Assembly: GCA_010015805.1 (NCBI GenBank)
Contig: ML978140.1
Location: forward strand, 186,001 to 250,000
DNA length: 64,000 nt
Source: Rhizodiscina lignyota
Lineage: Eukaryota > Ascomycota > Dothideomycetes > Aulographales > Rhizodiscinaceae
Direction: 5' to 3'
Both the position numbers and the translations under genes were made by a program. Each line of letters opens with the position of its first letter. Position 1 is the stretch's first letter. Of this stretch, positions 22,540 through 32,571 are shown piece by piece. The notes under the pieces are model-generated. The model searched no databases and was not told the origin of the DNA. It saw only the letters and a list, made by a program, of their open reading frames with translations.

Positions 22540-23596
22540 CGTGAATTCAAACTCAGGGCGTGTGGAAAGCGATTTCGAGATTCGCTTCCAGAAATGGTGA
22601 GGATTAATCAAAGAAAACGATGAAAAGGGACTATGAGAGGCGTCTACTATTCCTTGTCTCTCAAATGCAAGACCATCGCTCCAGAAAGCACGTAAAGGTT
22701 CTCAACTTGATGTTTGCTAAGAGAATCATCCTCGGGTCTGCCCCGCCGGGATGTGTCGGCCGTTAACTTTGGGATATTCTTTCACGGAAGTCAATCCCAC
22801 CGCAGGAGAACCGAAAGTCGTCACAATATCCTCTTGGATACCATGCCGTCGCAACTGATGACGTTGAACGCATTAATTGACTTTCACGGAGTTCGGTTTA
22901 CTCCTTCTCCTTCTCGTTATGTACGCAAGACGCTCCCTGAGTCACAAACCTGTTCCAGGGCTGTGCAAGTGGCTGCCAGGGCTGCTTCACAGCAGCAACG
23001 CACGACATGTTGGATACGGCCGGAGGGTGTCCAAATTTGCAGCGATCGAGGAATGGAGTGCATACGGGCTTTGTGGTCCTCCAGATCAGTGGGAATTTTA
23101 AGGTTGTGAGTGAGAAGAGTTGGTCCTTTTCAATCACGTCAAAGAGAGTCGGCCAGGATTTCTGCCGCGCGTGCAAGGGCTCGGGCCCGACAGGGTTATT
23201 TGTGTCAAGCCACCAATTTCTTTCTATCGCACACCTCTGGATTGATTTGCTCGTGGTACTGTACCTCTTCCCCATGAAGAATCCATCCTATCCTTCAAGA
23301 ATCCTCCACCGGAGGCGGTCCAATTGATGATTAGGAGCAAACAAGGACATGATGCAGCCTGACTCGAGCACACCATCGAGAAGCAGAGGGCGATATTAAT
23401 AATTGTTCCGAAATGAGAGGATCCTATATATGTTCTTGAAGTATTTATTTGGTGGTTCAATATGGCATTTCTTTGCGTTTCGATTCATCTCAACTCAAGC
23501 AATTCATATCCAAATCGGAAATCACACCGTGTCTCTAGACTGCAACGAATATCGTATCCTTAAAAACTCGGGAGTCACGATCAGTCCATCTTCAAA
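22540..23596. promoter_or_regulatory. divergent intergenic region, dehydrogenase / CipB-like oxidoreductase
   Basis: About 1.06 kb between two divergent oxidoreductase genes. Short frames here have no protein features. It should hold both promoters; no motif stands out. Confidence 0.4.
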
Positions 23597-24706
23597 ATGC
23601 CTTCAAACAAAGCCGCATATCTAGAAAAGGTGCATGTGTCGCCTTTCCAAGTGAGGGACGCGCCATATACTTCTCCAGGCCCAAAGGAAATTGTCATTCG
23701 AAATCGAGCCGTGGCCATCAACCCTATCGACTGGATTCTGCAAGACAAGGGCGACTTGACGTTCACATGGATCAAACACCCATTTGTGCTCGGGAGCGAC
23801 ACGGCCGGTGAAGTCGTTGAAGTCGGTTCTGGAATCACTCGTTTCCAGGTCGGCGACCGCGTCTGCGGGCTTGCGCTTGCAACGGACAAGCACTACAATC
23901 GTAGTGCCGAAGGGGCCTTCCAACTTTACACCATACTTCAAGATAACATGGCATCGCCCGTCCCGGCTACCATGTCTTATGAAGAGGCCAGCGTGATTCC
24001 ATTGGGCTTGTCTACTGCCGCGTGCGCACTCTTCCAGCGCGATGTGCTCGGACTACAGCACCCCAAGGTCCCAACACCGCAGCCCACTGGAAAGACCCTT
24101 CTCGTCTGGGGTGGTTCGACCAGTGTAGGCTGTAATGCAATTCAGCTCGCAGTCGCCGCTGGGTACGACGTCATAACCACTTCATCGCCACGGAATTTCG
24201 AGCTGGTCAAGAAGCTAGGTGCCACCGAGGCGTTCGATTACAACAGCCCAACCGTGGTAAACGACATTGTAAAGGCATTTGAGGGCAGAACTTCAGCGGG
24301 TGCCCTTGCGCTCGGCAAAGGATCGGCAGATGCTTGTATCGACATCCTGAGCAGGTGTAAGGGAGACAAGTTTGTCGCTATGGCCACCTTTCCGCTACCT
24401 GATCCGGAACCAACACGATTAGTCCTTTTGCAGACCATCATTTACTTCGTCTCGGCGAACATTCGGCTGAGCATCAAGTCCGCTCTCAAGGGGATCAAGA
24501 CGAAATTCATCAACGGGAGCGATCTCGCGCAGAATGAGGTTGGAAAGGCGATGTTCGAGGACTTTTTGCCGCACGCTTTGGCCAACAACTCTTATATCTG
24601 CGCTCCGGAGCCACAGGTATTCGGAAGCGGTCTTGAAATGCTCCAGGCTGCCTGCGATCTGCAGAAGAAGGGTGTGTCAGCCAAGAAGATTGTCGTCACT
24701 TTATAA
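23597..24706 (+). CDS. CipB-like zinc-type/quinone oxidoreductase, 369 aa
   Basis: Single exon, ATG in good context (CAAAATGCC). The N-terminal GroES-like half (about 1-140) contains NPIDWILQ and HPFVLGSDTAGEVVEVG followed by GDRV. A Rossmann half follows, with the nucleotide motif VWGGSTSVGCNAIQLA (about 172-187) and the typical KLGATEAFDYN. Medium-chain dehydrogenases of this type (Aspergillus CipB, fungal enoyl reductases of the LovC group) lack the catalytic zinc Cys and use NADPH to reduce enones or quinones. No Cys/His zinc set is visible here either, so the call is a zinc-independent reductase. Length is normal for the family. The substrate is unknown. Confidence 0.9.
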   Translation: MPSNKAAYLEKVHVSPFQVRDAPYTSPGPKEIVIRNRAVAINPIDWILQDKGDLTFTWIKHPFVLGSDTAGEVVEVGSGITRFQVGDRVCGLALATDKHYNRSAEGAFQLYTILQDNMASPVPATMSYEEASVIPLGLSTAACALFQRDVLGLQHPKVPTPQPTGKTLLVWGGSTSVGCNAIQLAVAAGYDVITTSSPRNFELVKKLGATEAFDYNSPTVVNDIVKAFEGRTSAGALALGKGSADACIDILSRCKGDKFVAMATFPLPDPEPTRLVLLQTIIYFVSANIRLSIKSALKGIKTKFINGSDLAQNEVGKAMFEDFLPHALANNSYICAPEPQVFGSGLEMLQAACDLQKKGVSAKKIVVTL

Positions 24707-25358
24707 GGCGATACACTTTGTAGGGGATTGAATCTTTTTTTTTTCCACATTTCAAGCACTGGCAGTTTCTCTGTACAACATTGTAGCACTCCAGGATAGA
24801 TGGCTAGTTAATGATAATGTCCGCTTTGCGTAGCTCAACACTTGGTCAGTCGCTTATTTGAATTGAGACGGTGAGACTGAGATCAACACTGTCACACCGC
24901 CGGAGAGGCAAGCGCTTATGAGCGGCCTAGACGTGGTTCCGTAGTGCTGGATACGATGCTTGCCGTTGAGGAGAATGCGCGATTTTTTGACAATGACATG
25001 TGAAGCTAAACCAATTTCACCATCGTTCGCACGTGCTCGCTATCGGTAGGCGTGTGGCGCATTCCAACCCAGCCAACCACCTTCTTTCCCATCAGCACAT
25101 CACCGGCCCATAATCATGTCACGTCCTCTCGCGTGGTCGAGACTTATCGCTGCCTTGCAGTTGCATATAGTTAATTACTTCTCTGGACACTCATGCTCTT
25201 TCTTTGTTCAATTCAACCTCCAACTTCTTCCTGCGTCCAATTCAACTTTCCCAATGTTCGCCCTGACGATCGACTGCTAACATTTGTGGGCTTTGTTCCG
25301 CAGGCTCGGAGCTCTCAATTGACAATTTTACATTCCGATCGACCTGACAAACACCATC
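24707..25358. promoter_or_regulatory. intergenic, upstream of the potassium transporter
   Basis: 650 bp holding the 3' end of the oxidoreductase (T8 run near 24735) and the pyrimidine-rich leader of the transporter (about 25190-25350). No gene seen. Confidence 0.4.
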
Positions 25359-28044
25359 ATGGCGGGGATTTCGCAGACAATTCAATTTGCTGAGGACTTG
25401 AAGCCCACCAAGTCCAGAGAGACCAACTATGGCAAGGGCGAGAGCAGCAGTCTTGCGGGCGGCATCTACCCGATGCGCTCGCGCTCATCTCATCGAGGAA
25501 GACGTTCTTCTTTGTCCAATGAAGAGCGTGCTGCTACGGAGCCAGAGGACGAAGATCCAGGACTGCGCACAGAGGGTGATTACAAGAAGAGACAGGTGAG
25601 ACAATTGCTCCAAATCTTTAAATTTGATCAAATCAATGTCTAACATGCAGTAGATCTTCAGTACGAAACAGCTCTTCTTGCTCGCTTACCAGTCGACGGG
25701 CGTGATCTATGGAGATATTGGCACCAGTCCGCTTTATGTGTACTCCTCCACATTTTCCAGCGTGCCCGATTACAAGGATCTCGTCGGATGCCTCTCCATT
25801 ATCATCTGGTCGCTGTTCATGATGGTAACGGTCAAATACGTTCTCGTCATTCTGCGCGCAGATAATGAAGGCGAGGGTGGAACATTCAGCACGTATGCTC
25901 TGCTGTCGCGATATGTAGGTTCTAAAATCACAGATTAGCTCGTTGAACGTTTCTGATATTGATCCAATAAGGCCAACATCTCCAACCGAGACCCTCGCGA
26001 GGCTTCCATCATTCGCATGGAGAGGTATCTTTCTGGCGAGATGGGTCAGGCTGGCAAATCTGTCCGTAACACGATGGAAAATAGCCGCTTCATTCGTGGG
26101 CTTCTGAAGATAATTGGCGTCCTCGCCGTCTCCATGGTTATTTCAGATGGTGTTCTGACTCCGGCTCAATCCGTCCTCGGTGCAGTTCAAGGTCTCAATG
26201 TAGTTGTCCCCGACATCTCTAAATCGACGGTTGTCGGAACGACTTGCGGAATTCTCATCCTTCTTTTCCTGCTCCAGCCTATTGGTCTCCACCGCATCGC
26301 GTACATGTTCGCTCCGATCGTTATCATCTGGCTCGCCTTCAATGCCGTATTTGGCATTTACAACCTCGCTCGCTATGATCATTCAGTCTTGAAAGCCTTC
26401 AATCCTGGGTACGCCTTCGAATACCTGATCCGCAACGGCGAGCACGGCTGGCGCAGCCTCGGTGGTATTTTGCTGGCATTCACAGGCGTCGAAGCGCTCT
26501 TTGCGGACGTTGGCGCCTTTAGTCGTCAAGCAGTTCAACTCAGCTGGCTGTGCTATGTCTTTCCTTGCCTCCTTCTGGCATACATTGGCCAGGCCGCCTT
26601 CATCAGCGTCCATCCAGAGGCTTATTCAAACCCGTTCTTTAACTCTGCACCGCATGGAACAGTCATTCCTGCTCTGATCATTGCAATCCTGGCTGCAATT
26701 GTCGCTTCGCAGGCGATCATTACCGCGACATTCCAGGTATGTGTACCATCTCGAGCGTTCGAGCGTTCGAAATCTATGTTCTAGAAAGCTCCGTGTCATG
26801 ACCAGCATACTGACTGATCTCAGCTCTTGACGATTATCATGAAATTGTCCTACTTTCCGCAGATCAAAGTTGTGCATACTTCCAGAGTCTACCACGGCCA
26901 GGTCTATGTGCCCATGATCAATTGGCTTTTAATGATAGGAACGGTGCTGGTCGCCGCCATTTACAACAACACGACGTCTCTGGGCAACGCGTACGGAGTT
27001 TGCGTGTGTTTCGTTACTTTCTTCGATACGTGCATGGTCACACTTGCAGCCATGATCGTGTGGCGATTCAGTCCTTACCTTGTCATATTACCTTGGCTCA
27101 TCATTGCCTGTCTGGATGGAACGTACCTGTCTTCTGCTCTGACCAAGGTCCCAGATGGTGCTTGGTTTACCTTGGCGCTTGCAATCATTCTCACGAGCTT
27201 TTTCATCCTCTGGCGCTTCGGCAAGGAGCAACAATGGAATGCGGAAGCCGAAGACCGATTCCCCACAAGCCACTTCGTTCGTACGCGGGATGACGGCAAG
27301 CTTGAGCTCAGCCCTAGGTTTGGGGGCACTTCCCTCAGCCGAATTCAAGGCTTTGGCATCTTCTTTGACAAGGCTGGCGAGACAACGCCAATCATATTCA
27401 GTCAATTCGTTCGGAAGCTTGTCACAGTGCCTGAAATTATGGTATTTTTCCATCTTCGCCCCTTGGAGATGCCAACGGTCCCTCCTGAGCAGCGCTATAG
27501 TGTCTCCAGACTCGCGATTCCGAATTGCTATCGTTTAATTGTGCGTCATGGGTTTATGGACGAGGTTATCAGTCCGGACTTGGCGTCCTTGATCTTTGAA
27601 CAAATCCGCGACCACATCATTCGCCGAGCAATTGAACAGGAACCGACAATCTCTCTCAACATGGGAGTCAATACTTCTGAAAGCGTGTCCCGCGACGAAA
27701 GTGGCGATACCGATGAAAAGAAGATTGTTGAAGGCCTCGATCCGGTTGCAAATGGGAAGAAGATTGTTGTCCAAAATCACTCTGCCACCACACTGGATGA
27801 AAAGCGCACCAGCATCGAGCAGTCCATCTCCGAAAGCCTAGATACCTTACAGCGAGCATACGATCACGAAGTGCTCTACATCATTGGCAAAGAGCAGATG
27901 CGCATCAAACATGGTACAAACATCTTCCGCAGGGTCTTACTAGCCACGTTCTTGTTCTTGCGTGATAACACGAGGACCAAGATTGCCAATCTGAGGGTTC
28001 AGATGGATCGCGTACTGGAAGTAGGCTTCGTGAAAGACATCTGA
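25359..28044 (+). CDS. HAK/KUP-family high-affinity potassium transporter, 4 exons, 827 aa
   Basis: Exons are 25359-25595, 25654-25914, 25972-26736 and 26824-28044; introns are 58, 57 and 87 bp. A hydrophilic N-terminus of about 80 residues with a basic Ser-rich patch (RSRSSHRGRRSS) precedes the KUP core. The core opens with GVIYGDIGTSPLYVY, the family signature, and includes DNEGEGGTFSTYAL, VSMVISDGVLTPAQSVLGAVQG and GVEALFADVGAFSRQAVQ. About twelve membrane helices end near residue 570. A long cytoplasmic C-terminal domain (about 570-827) has VFFHLRPLEMPTVPPEQRY and a charged variable insert. Fungal HAK1-type proteins are proton- or sodium-coupled K+ importers of the plasma membrane, usually induced by K+ starvation. 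Length fits the family. Confidence 0.96.
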
Positions 28045-28378
28045 TGGCTCATATGGACTTAACGGAGTTATCGTCAAGTCTGCTCGAGTCGGTGACTTTC
28101 TCGCTTCGCTACAGTGGCTATGGATACGAAGATAAGGTTCTTTTCACATTATAGAGGGTGGAATCGGAAACTACATGATTCAACGACACATTTCACAGCC
28201 CAGATAGAATAGATTGAATGATGCAGAGCTCACAACGGATCTCTTTAGCTGAAATCAAAAGTAGTATATCGGGTATATTCTCGATTGGGTCTCTCAAATA
28301 CACGATCGAGATAGTAATCGAGAGTTGATAAATACGTTTCCGAATGCTGACCTCAATGAGGCCGAAGGCGCGGAGTTA
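28045..28378. other. 3' region of the transporter
   Basis: AT-rich 3' flank of the potassium transporter running up to the MITE. No coding signal. It ends in the left TTA target duplicate at 28376-28378. Confidence 0.4.
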
Positions 28379-28751
28379 GGCTATGTTCGGTCGCAAAAGT
28401 TTCCAATAGAAGATGAGGCGCCCAGATTCAGTGTGATTAAGCGCGCTGGAGCTGGAACTGAAATTTAGGGGGTTGTTCGGTTTAGATTTCAGATCTGGAA
28501 AAAACGGTGGAAAACGGGCTAAAACGCCGGACTGGAAGCGGCTAGAAGCATTTGAAAGTAGGCCTTCTAGCCCGAAATTTCTAGTCCTAGCCTACATCTT
28601 ACCCTTTTTAGCACTAAGCGCGGTCTTGGCAACTAGAAGCTCCTAGGCTAGAAAATATTTCAGATACGACTGAATACCCCTCTACTTTCCAGCCCTAGAA
28701 TCGAAAAGTGGGCCTTTCCAATAATGGAAACTGAGTCGACCGAACATAGCC
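28379..28751. mobile_element. 373-bp Tourist-like MITE (PIF/Harbinger type)
   Basis: Perfect 15-bp terminal inverted repeats, GGCTATGTTCGGTCG at 28379-28393 and its reverse complement at 28737-28751, enclose 343 bp with no coding capacity. Just inside, after five mismatched bases, both ends share GTTTCCA, so the inverted repeat is about 27 bp and imperfect. The element is flanked by TTA on each side (28376-28378 and 28752-28754), the 3-bp TWA target duplication of PIF/Harbinger elements. The GGC-plus-TGTTCGGT end also resembles Tourist MITEs. The interior contains a 9-bp stem (28540-28548 with 28564-28572) and several TCTAG-type repeats, so the single strand would fold well. Intact ends and target sites suggest a fairly recent insertion. 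It needs a transposase encoded elsewhere. Confidence 0.85.
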
Positions 28752-28754
28752 TTA

Positions 28755-28915
28755 AGCGTGCTGACAAGGTCCGGGGGTAGCTAAGCCTGAATCGACGTCG
28801 ACATCAACTCAATCTGGTATATATATTTCAAAATGTTTCCTTCCATGGCGTGTAAGCTATCGCGCAAGTCATTGTTTCAGCAAGTTCCTCAGCAAAAACA
28901 CAGAACACGTCCGTA
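28755..28915 (+). promoter_or_regulatory. aldehyde dehydrogenase proximal promoter
   Basis: About 160 bp between the MITE and the ATG at 28916. It has a TATATATAT-like run near 28820-28828, a plausible TATA element. The MITE has thus inserted just upstream of the core promoter. Confidence 0.4.
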
Positions 28916-30406
28916 ATGGGTTCAAGGATCGATCCGTCAAAGACAATCGTGACCAAATGGTCATCATCCGACGCTTCCAAGGACTTTCAAGTCCACAATC
29001 CAGCCACCGGAGCTGTTATTGCGACAATTCGCGCTGGGGATAAATCCACAGCAGCAAAGGCTGTTGAGACTGCCCAAGCTGCTTTCGAAGAATGGCGGAA
29101 GACGACACTGGCTGCTCGCTCACAGGTTCTCTTCCAATGCGCCGCCGTGCTTGAAGAGCATAAGCAAGAGCTTGCGGAGCTTCTCTGCTCGGAGAATGGC
29201 AAACCCGTCGCTGATGCCCTCGCGTTCGATGTCAACTTTGTAGTCACCATATTCCGATACTTTGGCTCGCTCGTGGACAAGCTACCAGGAGAGTTCTACG
29301 ATTCCGGTCCCGTGTATCGGACCGTCGTTCGAGAACCCCACGGCGTTTGTGTGGGAATCCTGCCGTTCAACTGGCCACCTATCCACACAGGCGGCAAGGC
29401 AGCGCCTTGTCTTGCGATGGGAAACACAATGATCTTGAAGCCCGGAGAGCAGGCGCCACTTACTTCCATGCGGATCGTCGACTTGCTGCAGACGGTCCTG
29501 CCGCCAGGAGTCTTACAATACGTGCCTGGATGGGGACCTGAGGTTCCTCAAGCTCTCACAGAGCATCCACTCGTCAAGATGATATCGCTCACTGGATCCA
29601 CAGCTGCGGGCGCAGCCATGGCCAAGACCGCGTCTGCGTTGGTCAAACCTACGGTGCTCGAGCTAGGTGGCAAGAACGCCATTGTAGTTTTCGGCGACGC
29701 GGACGTTGAACGCGCTGTGCACGATTCCATCGAAGGCGCTTTCTTCAACAAGGGCGAAGCTTGCACGGCATCTTCCCGTCTGCTCGTCCACAAGGACATC
29801 TACGACACATTTGTCACCAAGCTCAGCGCCGCGGTGCGCAAGGTCCAAGCCGGCAATGGTATGGATAAGAGCACACACGTTGGACCCTGTGTCACAAAAG
29901 CGCAGAGGGACCGAGTTATGGAATATATCCGCATCGGCAAAGAAGAGGGCGCCAAAATTGAGGCTCAAGGCCTTTTACCGCAGGGCGAAGACACCAAGGA
30001 GGGATACTTCGTGCCTCCGACGCTCTTTACTAACGTCTCACGAGGCATGCGCATCGCGCAGGAGGAGATGTTTGGGCCTGTCGTGACAGTCATGCCGTTC
30101 TCGACGGAAGATGAAGCGGTCTCCATCGTGAATGAAGTGCGCTACGGTCTCCTCTGCGGAGTGTATTCTCGTGACATGGAGCTCGCGTTGCGCGTCAGCA
30201 GGAATGTTCAGATAGGTATGGTCTTCATCAACAACTATTTCCGCAACGTGATGGGCATACCTTTCGGCGGTGTGAAGGAAACGGGGTACGGACGTGAGCA
30301 TTGCATCGAGACACTGAAGGACTGGTCCACGGCGAAGGTGATTCAGATACCTTCCGGTATGAGCGCGATTCCATCCTGGAGAGCTGTTCCAGATGTTTTC
30401 TCTTAG
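28916..30406 (+). CDS. NAD(P)-dependent aldehyde dehydrogenase, 496 aa
   Basis: Single exon. All class signatures are present: N152 in PFNWP, the cofactor segment MILKPGEQAP, general base E249 in VLELGGKNA, nucleophile C283 in KGEACTASSR and the EEMFGPVVTV motif near residue 385. FNNYF-type and PFGGVKETGYGREH motifs occur at the C-terminus. Length is standard for the superfamily. Lys follows the strand motif (ILKPGE) and the next position is Gly-Glu, which allows NAD. It resembles fungal salicylaldehyde/betaine-aldehyde-type enzymes, oxidising an aldehyde to its acid, but the substrate cannot be fixed by sight. An upstream MITE lies within its promoter region, about 165 bp from the start. Confidence 0.95.
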   Translation: MGSRIDPSKTIVTKWSSSDASKDFQVHNPATGAVIATIRAGDKSTAAKAVETAQAAFEEWRKTTLAARSQVLFQCAAVLEEHKQELAELLCSENGKPVADALAFDVNFVVTIFRYFGSLVDKLPGEFYDSGPVYRTVVREPHGVCVGILPFNWPPIHTGGKAAPCLAMGNTMILKPGEQAPLTSMRIVDLLQTVLPPGVLQYVPGWGPEVPQALTEHPLVKMISLTGSTAAGAAMAKTASALVKPTVLELGGKNAIVVFGDADVERAVHDSIEGAFFNKGEACTASSRLLVHKDIYDTFVTKLSAAVRKVQAGNGMDKSTHVGPCVTKAQRDRVMEYIRIGKEEGAKIEAQGLLPQGEDTKEGYFVPPTLFTNVSRGMRIAQEEMFGPVVTVMPFSTEDEAVSIVNEVRYGLLCGVYSRDMELALRVSRNVQIGMVFINNYFRNVMGIPFGGVKETGYGREHCIETLKDWSTAKVIQIPSGMSAIPSWRAVPDVFS

Positions 30407-31297
30407 AAAAATTTCAACCCAAAAATGAATACTCAGAAATTAACTTAAATAGAACCCCTAGACTATTTTAAACTTTCAATGCATGTGGGCGCAAAACTTA
30501 ACGTACCGAAGAACGCAGGACATCTTGCAACCCTAATCGACAATTAAAGTTCTGGCTCATATGATACTCTACGCGGATGACGAATAGTTGGCGGTAAGGC
30601 AGGCTGTAACGCTTAAGTGCAGCAGGCTCTCCAGCTTCAAGGTAATCGGGACTATCTCTAAATGCCCAGTGTCGGAGCACGAATGATTAATGAGAGTTGA
30701 TTGAGGGAGGAAGCTCTGAAGGAGAAGTGATCGCTTATATACAGGAGAGCGCTAAGGCGCACTGAGCACCTCCTGACACTTAGTTACATATTCCCGGAGT
30801 GTACTAAACAGTAGCAGGCTATTAAAAAGTTGCACCTTGTGTTATCTACAGAGGCTATATACTGATTCTATTCAGTATTTTAAAAGCTGCAGGCAACCCT
30901 GTTCCCATTCTCTTGACTCCACCCCGTCCCGTACATAGCTGCAAGTTAATAATGTCAGTGATGGACGGATGGATCACATAAGTCGCCGAGCTTCTCTTAA
31001 CGAATCAAGGCTCGAGGGTATCAAAATCGCTGGCGGCAATTGACACCGAAAGAGTGTCGCAAACATAAAGTTTGCTCTTCCGCTCTTAATCGAGAGCATC
31101 ATTGAAAGCTCAGTATAGTATATGCTGGTCGGTGTTTATTAAGACTGCACAGTCACAATAAATTCAATTGCTTTTGGCTAAAGACGTTGTTCGTCCTAAT
31201 CACTTGCCATCCTTAACTTAGGGCGCAACTTTTCTGTCATCCTCTACCTATGGAAGTAAGATACATGTGGGATTTAAATCCCTGCTCTGGCCAATCG

Positions 31298-31357
31298 ACG
31301 CGTCTGTCGCGTCGTCATCTCCGATTGACATCCGACCTCTCATTATAAACGACGCGT
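31298..31357 (+). promoter_or_regulatory. paired MluI (ACGCGT) boxes and TATA element
   Basis: ACGCGT occurs at 31298-31303 and 31352-31357 with TATAAA at 31344-31349 between them. CG-rich palindromes surround both boxes. In fungi such pairs are MBF targets. They lie 56-115 bp before the ATG of a 39-codon frame and about 560 bp before the next gene. Function is inferred from motifs only. Confidence 0.35.
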
Positions 31358-31412
31358 CGAAACTCAATTGAGTCTGTTCTCTACCTAGTCTGAACTGCAA
31401 CTACAGCCAAAC

Positions 31413-31532
31413 ATGAACACCTCCTCTAGGCCCTTCTCATTACATTCAACTCCTAGGTCGCTCGTGTGGAGAAAACCACATTATGGACTTGTTGAGAGCA
31501 ATCGTCACGCAAAGACGAGAGATGAGATATGA
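31413..31532 (+). CDS. possible 39-codon small ORF
   Basis: ATG with good context (CCAAACATGA) about 64 bp downstream of a TATAAA, reading MNTSSRPFSL and ending TRDEI-stop. It is basic (several Arg/Lys), with no signal peptide or known domain. It could be a genuine micropeptide, a first exon, or an upstream ORF in the leader of the gene at 31914. The case rests on the promoter-like context alone. Confidence 0.2.
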   Translation: MNTSSRPFSLHSTPRSLVWRKPHYGLVESNRHAKTRDEI

Positions 31533-31913
31533 GAGACGAGGTCAACTTCAACCGACACCGAAGAATCTCAAGAGAGCCAGCTCTGTGTTCACGCGCTATC
31601 CTTCACATCACCTCCAAAATTAACCTTGGCAGTCGTATAGAAGTCGTACATAGTAAAGGCTTAGCTAGAAGTCATGACTGTTAAACAAGTTAACGCATAG
31701 AACAGACTCCGAGCAACAGTGCACTGGGCGGCAGCGATCGATCTACTCGCGGCAAAGGCGACTTCGACTCTAACGCACCCTGTGGGAAAGCGCGAACACA
31801 GTCTCTACTTATTCCTGTTCCACTTTCTCGAGCTTCCCCTTCACATCTCTCTCTCTCTCATACGCTTTCCTTCATTCCTACACATCAAACAGTTACCTGC
31901 GCTCCAACTTGAT

Positions 31914-32571
31914 ATGATGCAGAGAGTCAAACGCTTCTTCCGCAGCAGGCGTACGCACACAGATACCGCCTCACCAGCACCTCCAGCCGAGGAGCGACGC
32001 AGCTGCACGGAGAGGGACGCTCAACTCACAGCGCCTGTTCCCATACCGGGAGTCGATGCGACAGGCAAGTATACCTCGGATCAATGATCACCGCCGCTAA
32101 TTGGTGCGTGACTCAACAGTTCCAGCTGGCTACGATGATCTCGACCAGCCAATCTCCGATTTCGAGATTCGCATGACCCCATCGGATCTCATATCGCATA
32201 TCGCCAAGGTTACCGCAAAGGAGACTGCCGACCTGATTACTCGCCAACGGCTTATCGCAGAAGAAGGGGATTTTGCCCGGTTTATGCGTGGCGACCGGTA
32301 TCTGAAGCCGGATGCTGCTTCACTTGATCCACTTGCCTCTCATGTCAATTCTCGTCACGCACCAGAGAGAAGCTCGACGCAATACGGGTCATGGCCTGGA
32401 GACAAATTCACCGACAAGAATAGTCCGAGCTTGAAGAGTAGACGTTCAACAGATCGCGGCCGACACGCCATCGCGGGGGGCGGCGCCACAACTCGGCCAA
32501 ACGGGTCCAAGGCAAGCTCCACCAGGTCCAGAGCAAGCAGTATGCATGTGAGGGAACACGCTGAGTTTTGA
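31914..32571 (+). CDS. small basic hypothetical protein, 2 exons, 200 aa
   Basis: Exons are 31914-32064 and 32120-32571. The 55-bp intron begins GCAAGT after ACAG and ends CAACAG, the usual consensus of a GC-AG intron; it is the only join that gives a continuous frame (VDAT then VPAGYDDLDQ). The N-terminus is a basic helix (MMQRVKRFFRSRRTHT). A middle region (about 60-110) is conserved-looking, with SDFEIRMTPSDLISHIAK and ARFMRGDRYL. The C-terminus is Ser/Arg/Lys-rich and disordered. There is no signal peptide, membrane segment or recognised domain. Two start codons are adjacent (31914 and 31917). I would call it an uncharacterised fungal protein, real on the strength of the clean junction and biased but coherent composition. 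Confidence 0.6.

Larger units (their letters stand above)
30407..31912. other. 1.5-kb gene-poor AT-rich region with a candidate small promoter
   Basis: 30407-31250 is AT-rich with no convincing gene; a 60-codon minus-strand frame at 30498-30680 lacks an ATG start and is not identified. From 31298 the character changes: two ACGCGT boxes, a TATAAA and a short frame at 31413 (listed separately), then a pyrimidine-rich leader to the 31914 gene. Confidence 0.4.

Noticed and set aside
30407-31260. LTR or other retroelement remnant in the AT-rich gap
   Set aside because: No paired terminal repeats, target duplications or recognisable element proteins were seen.
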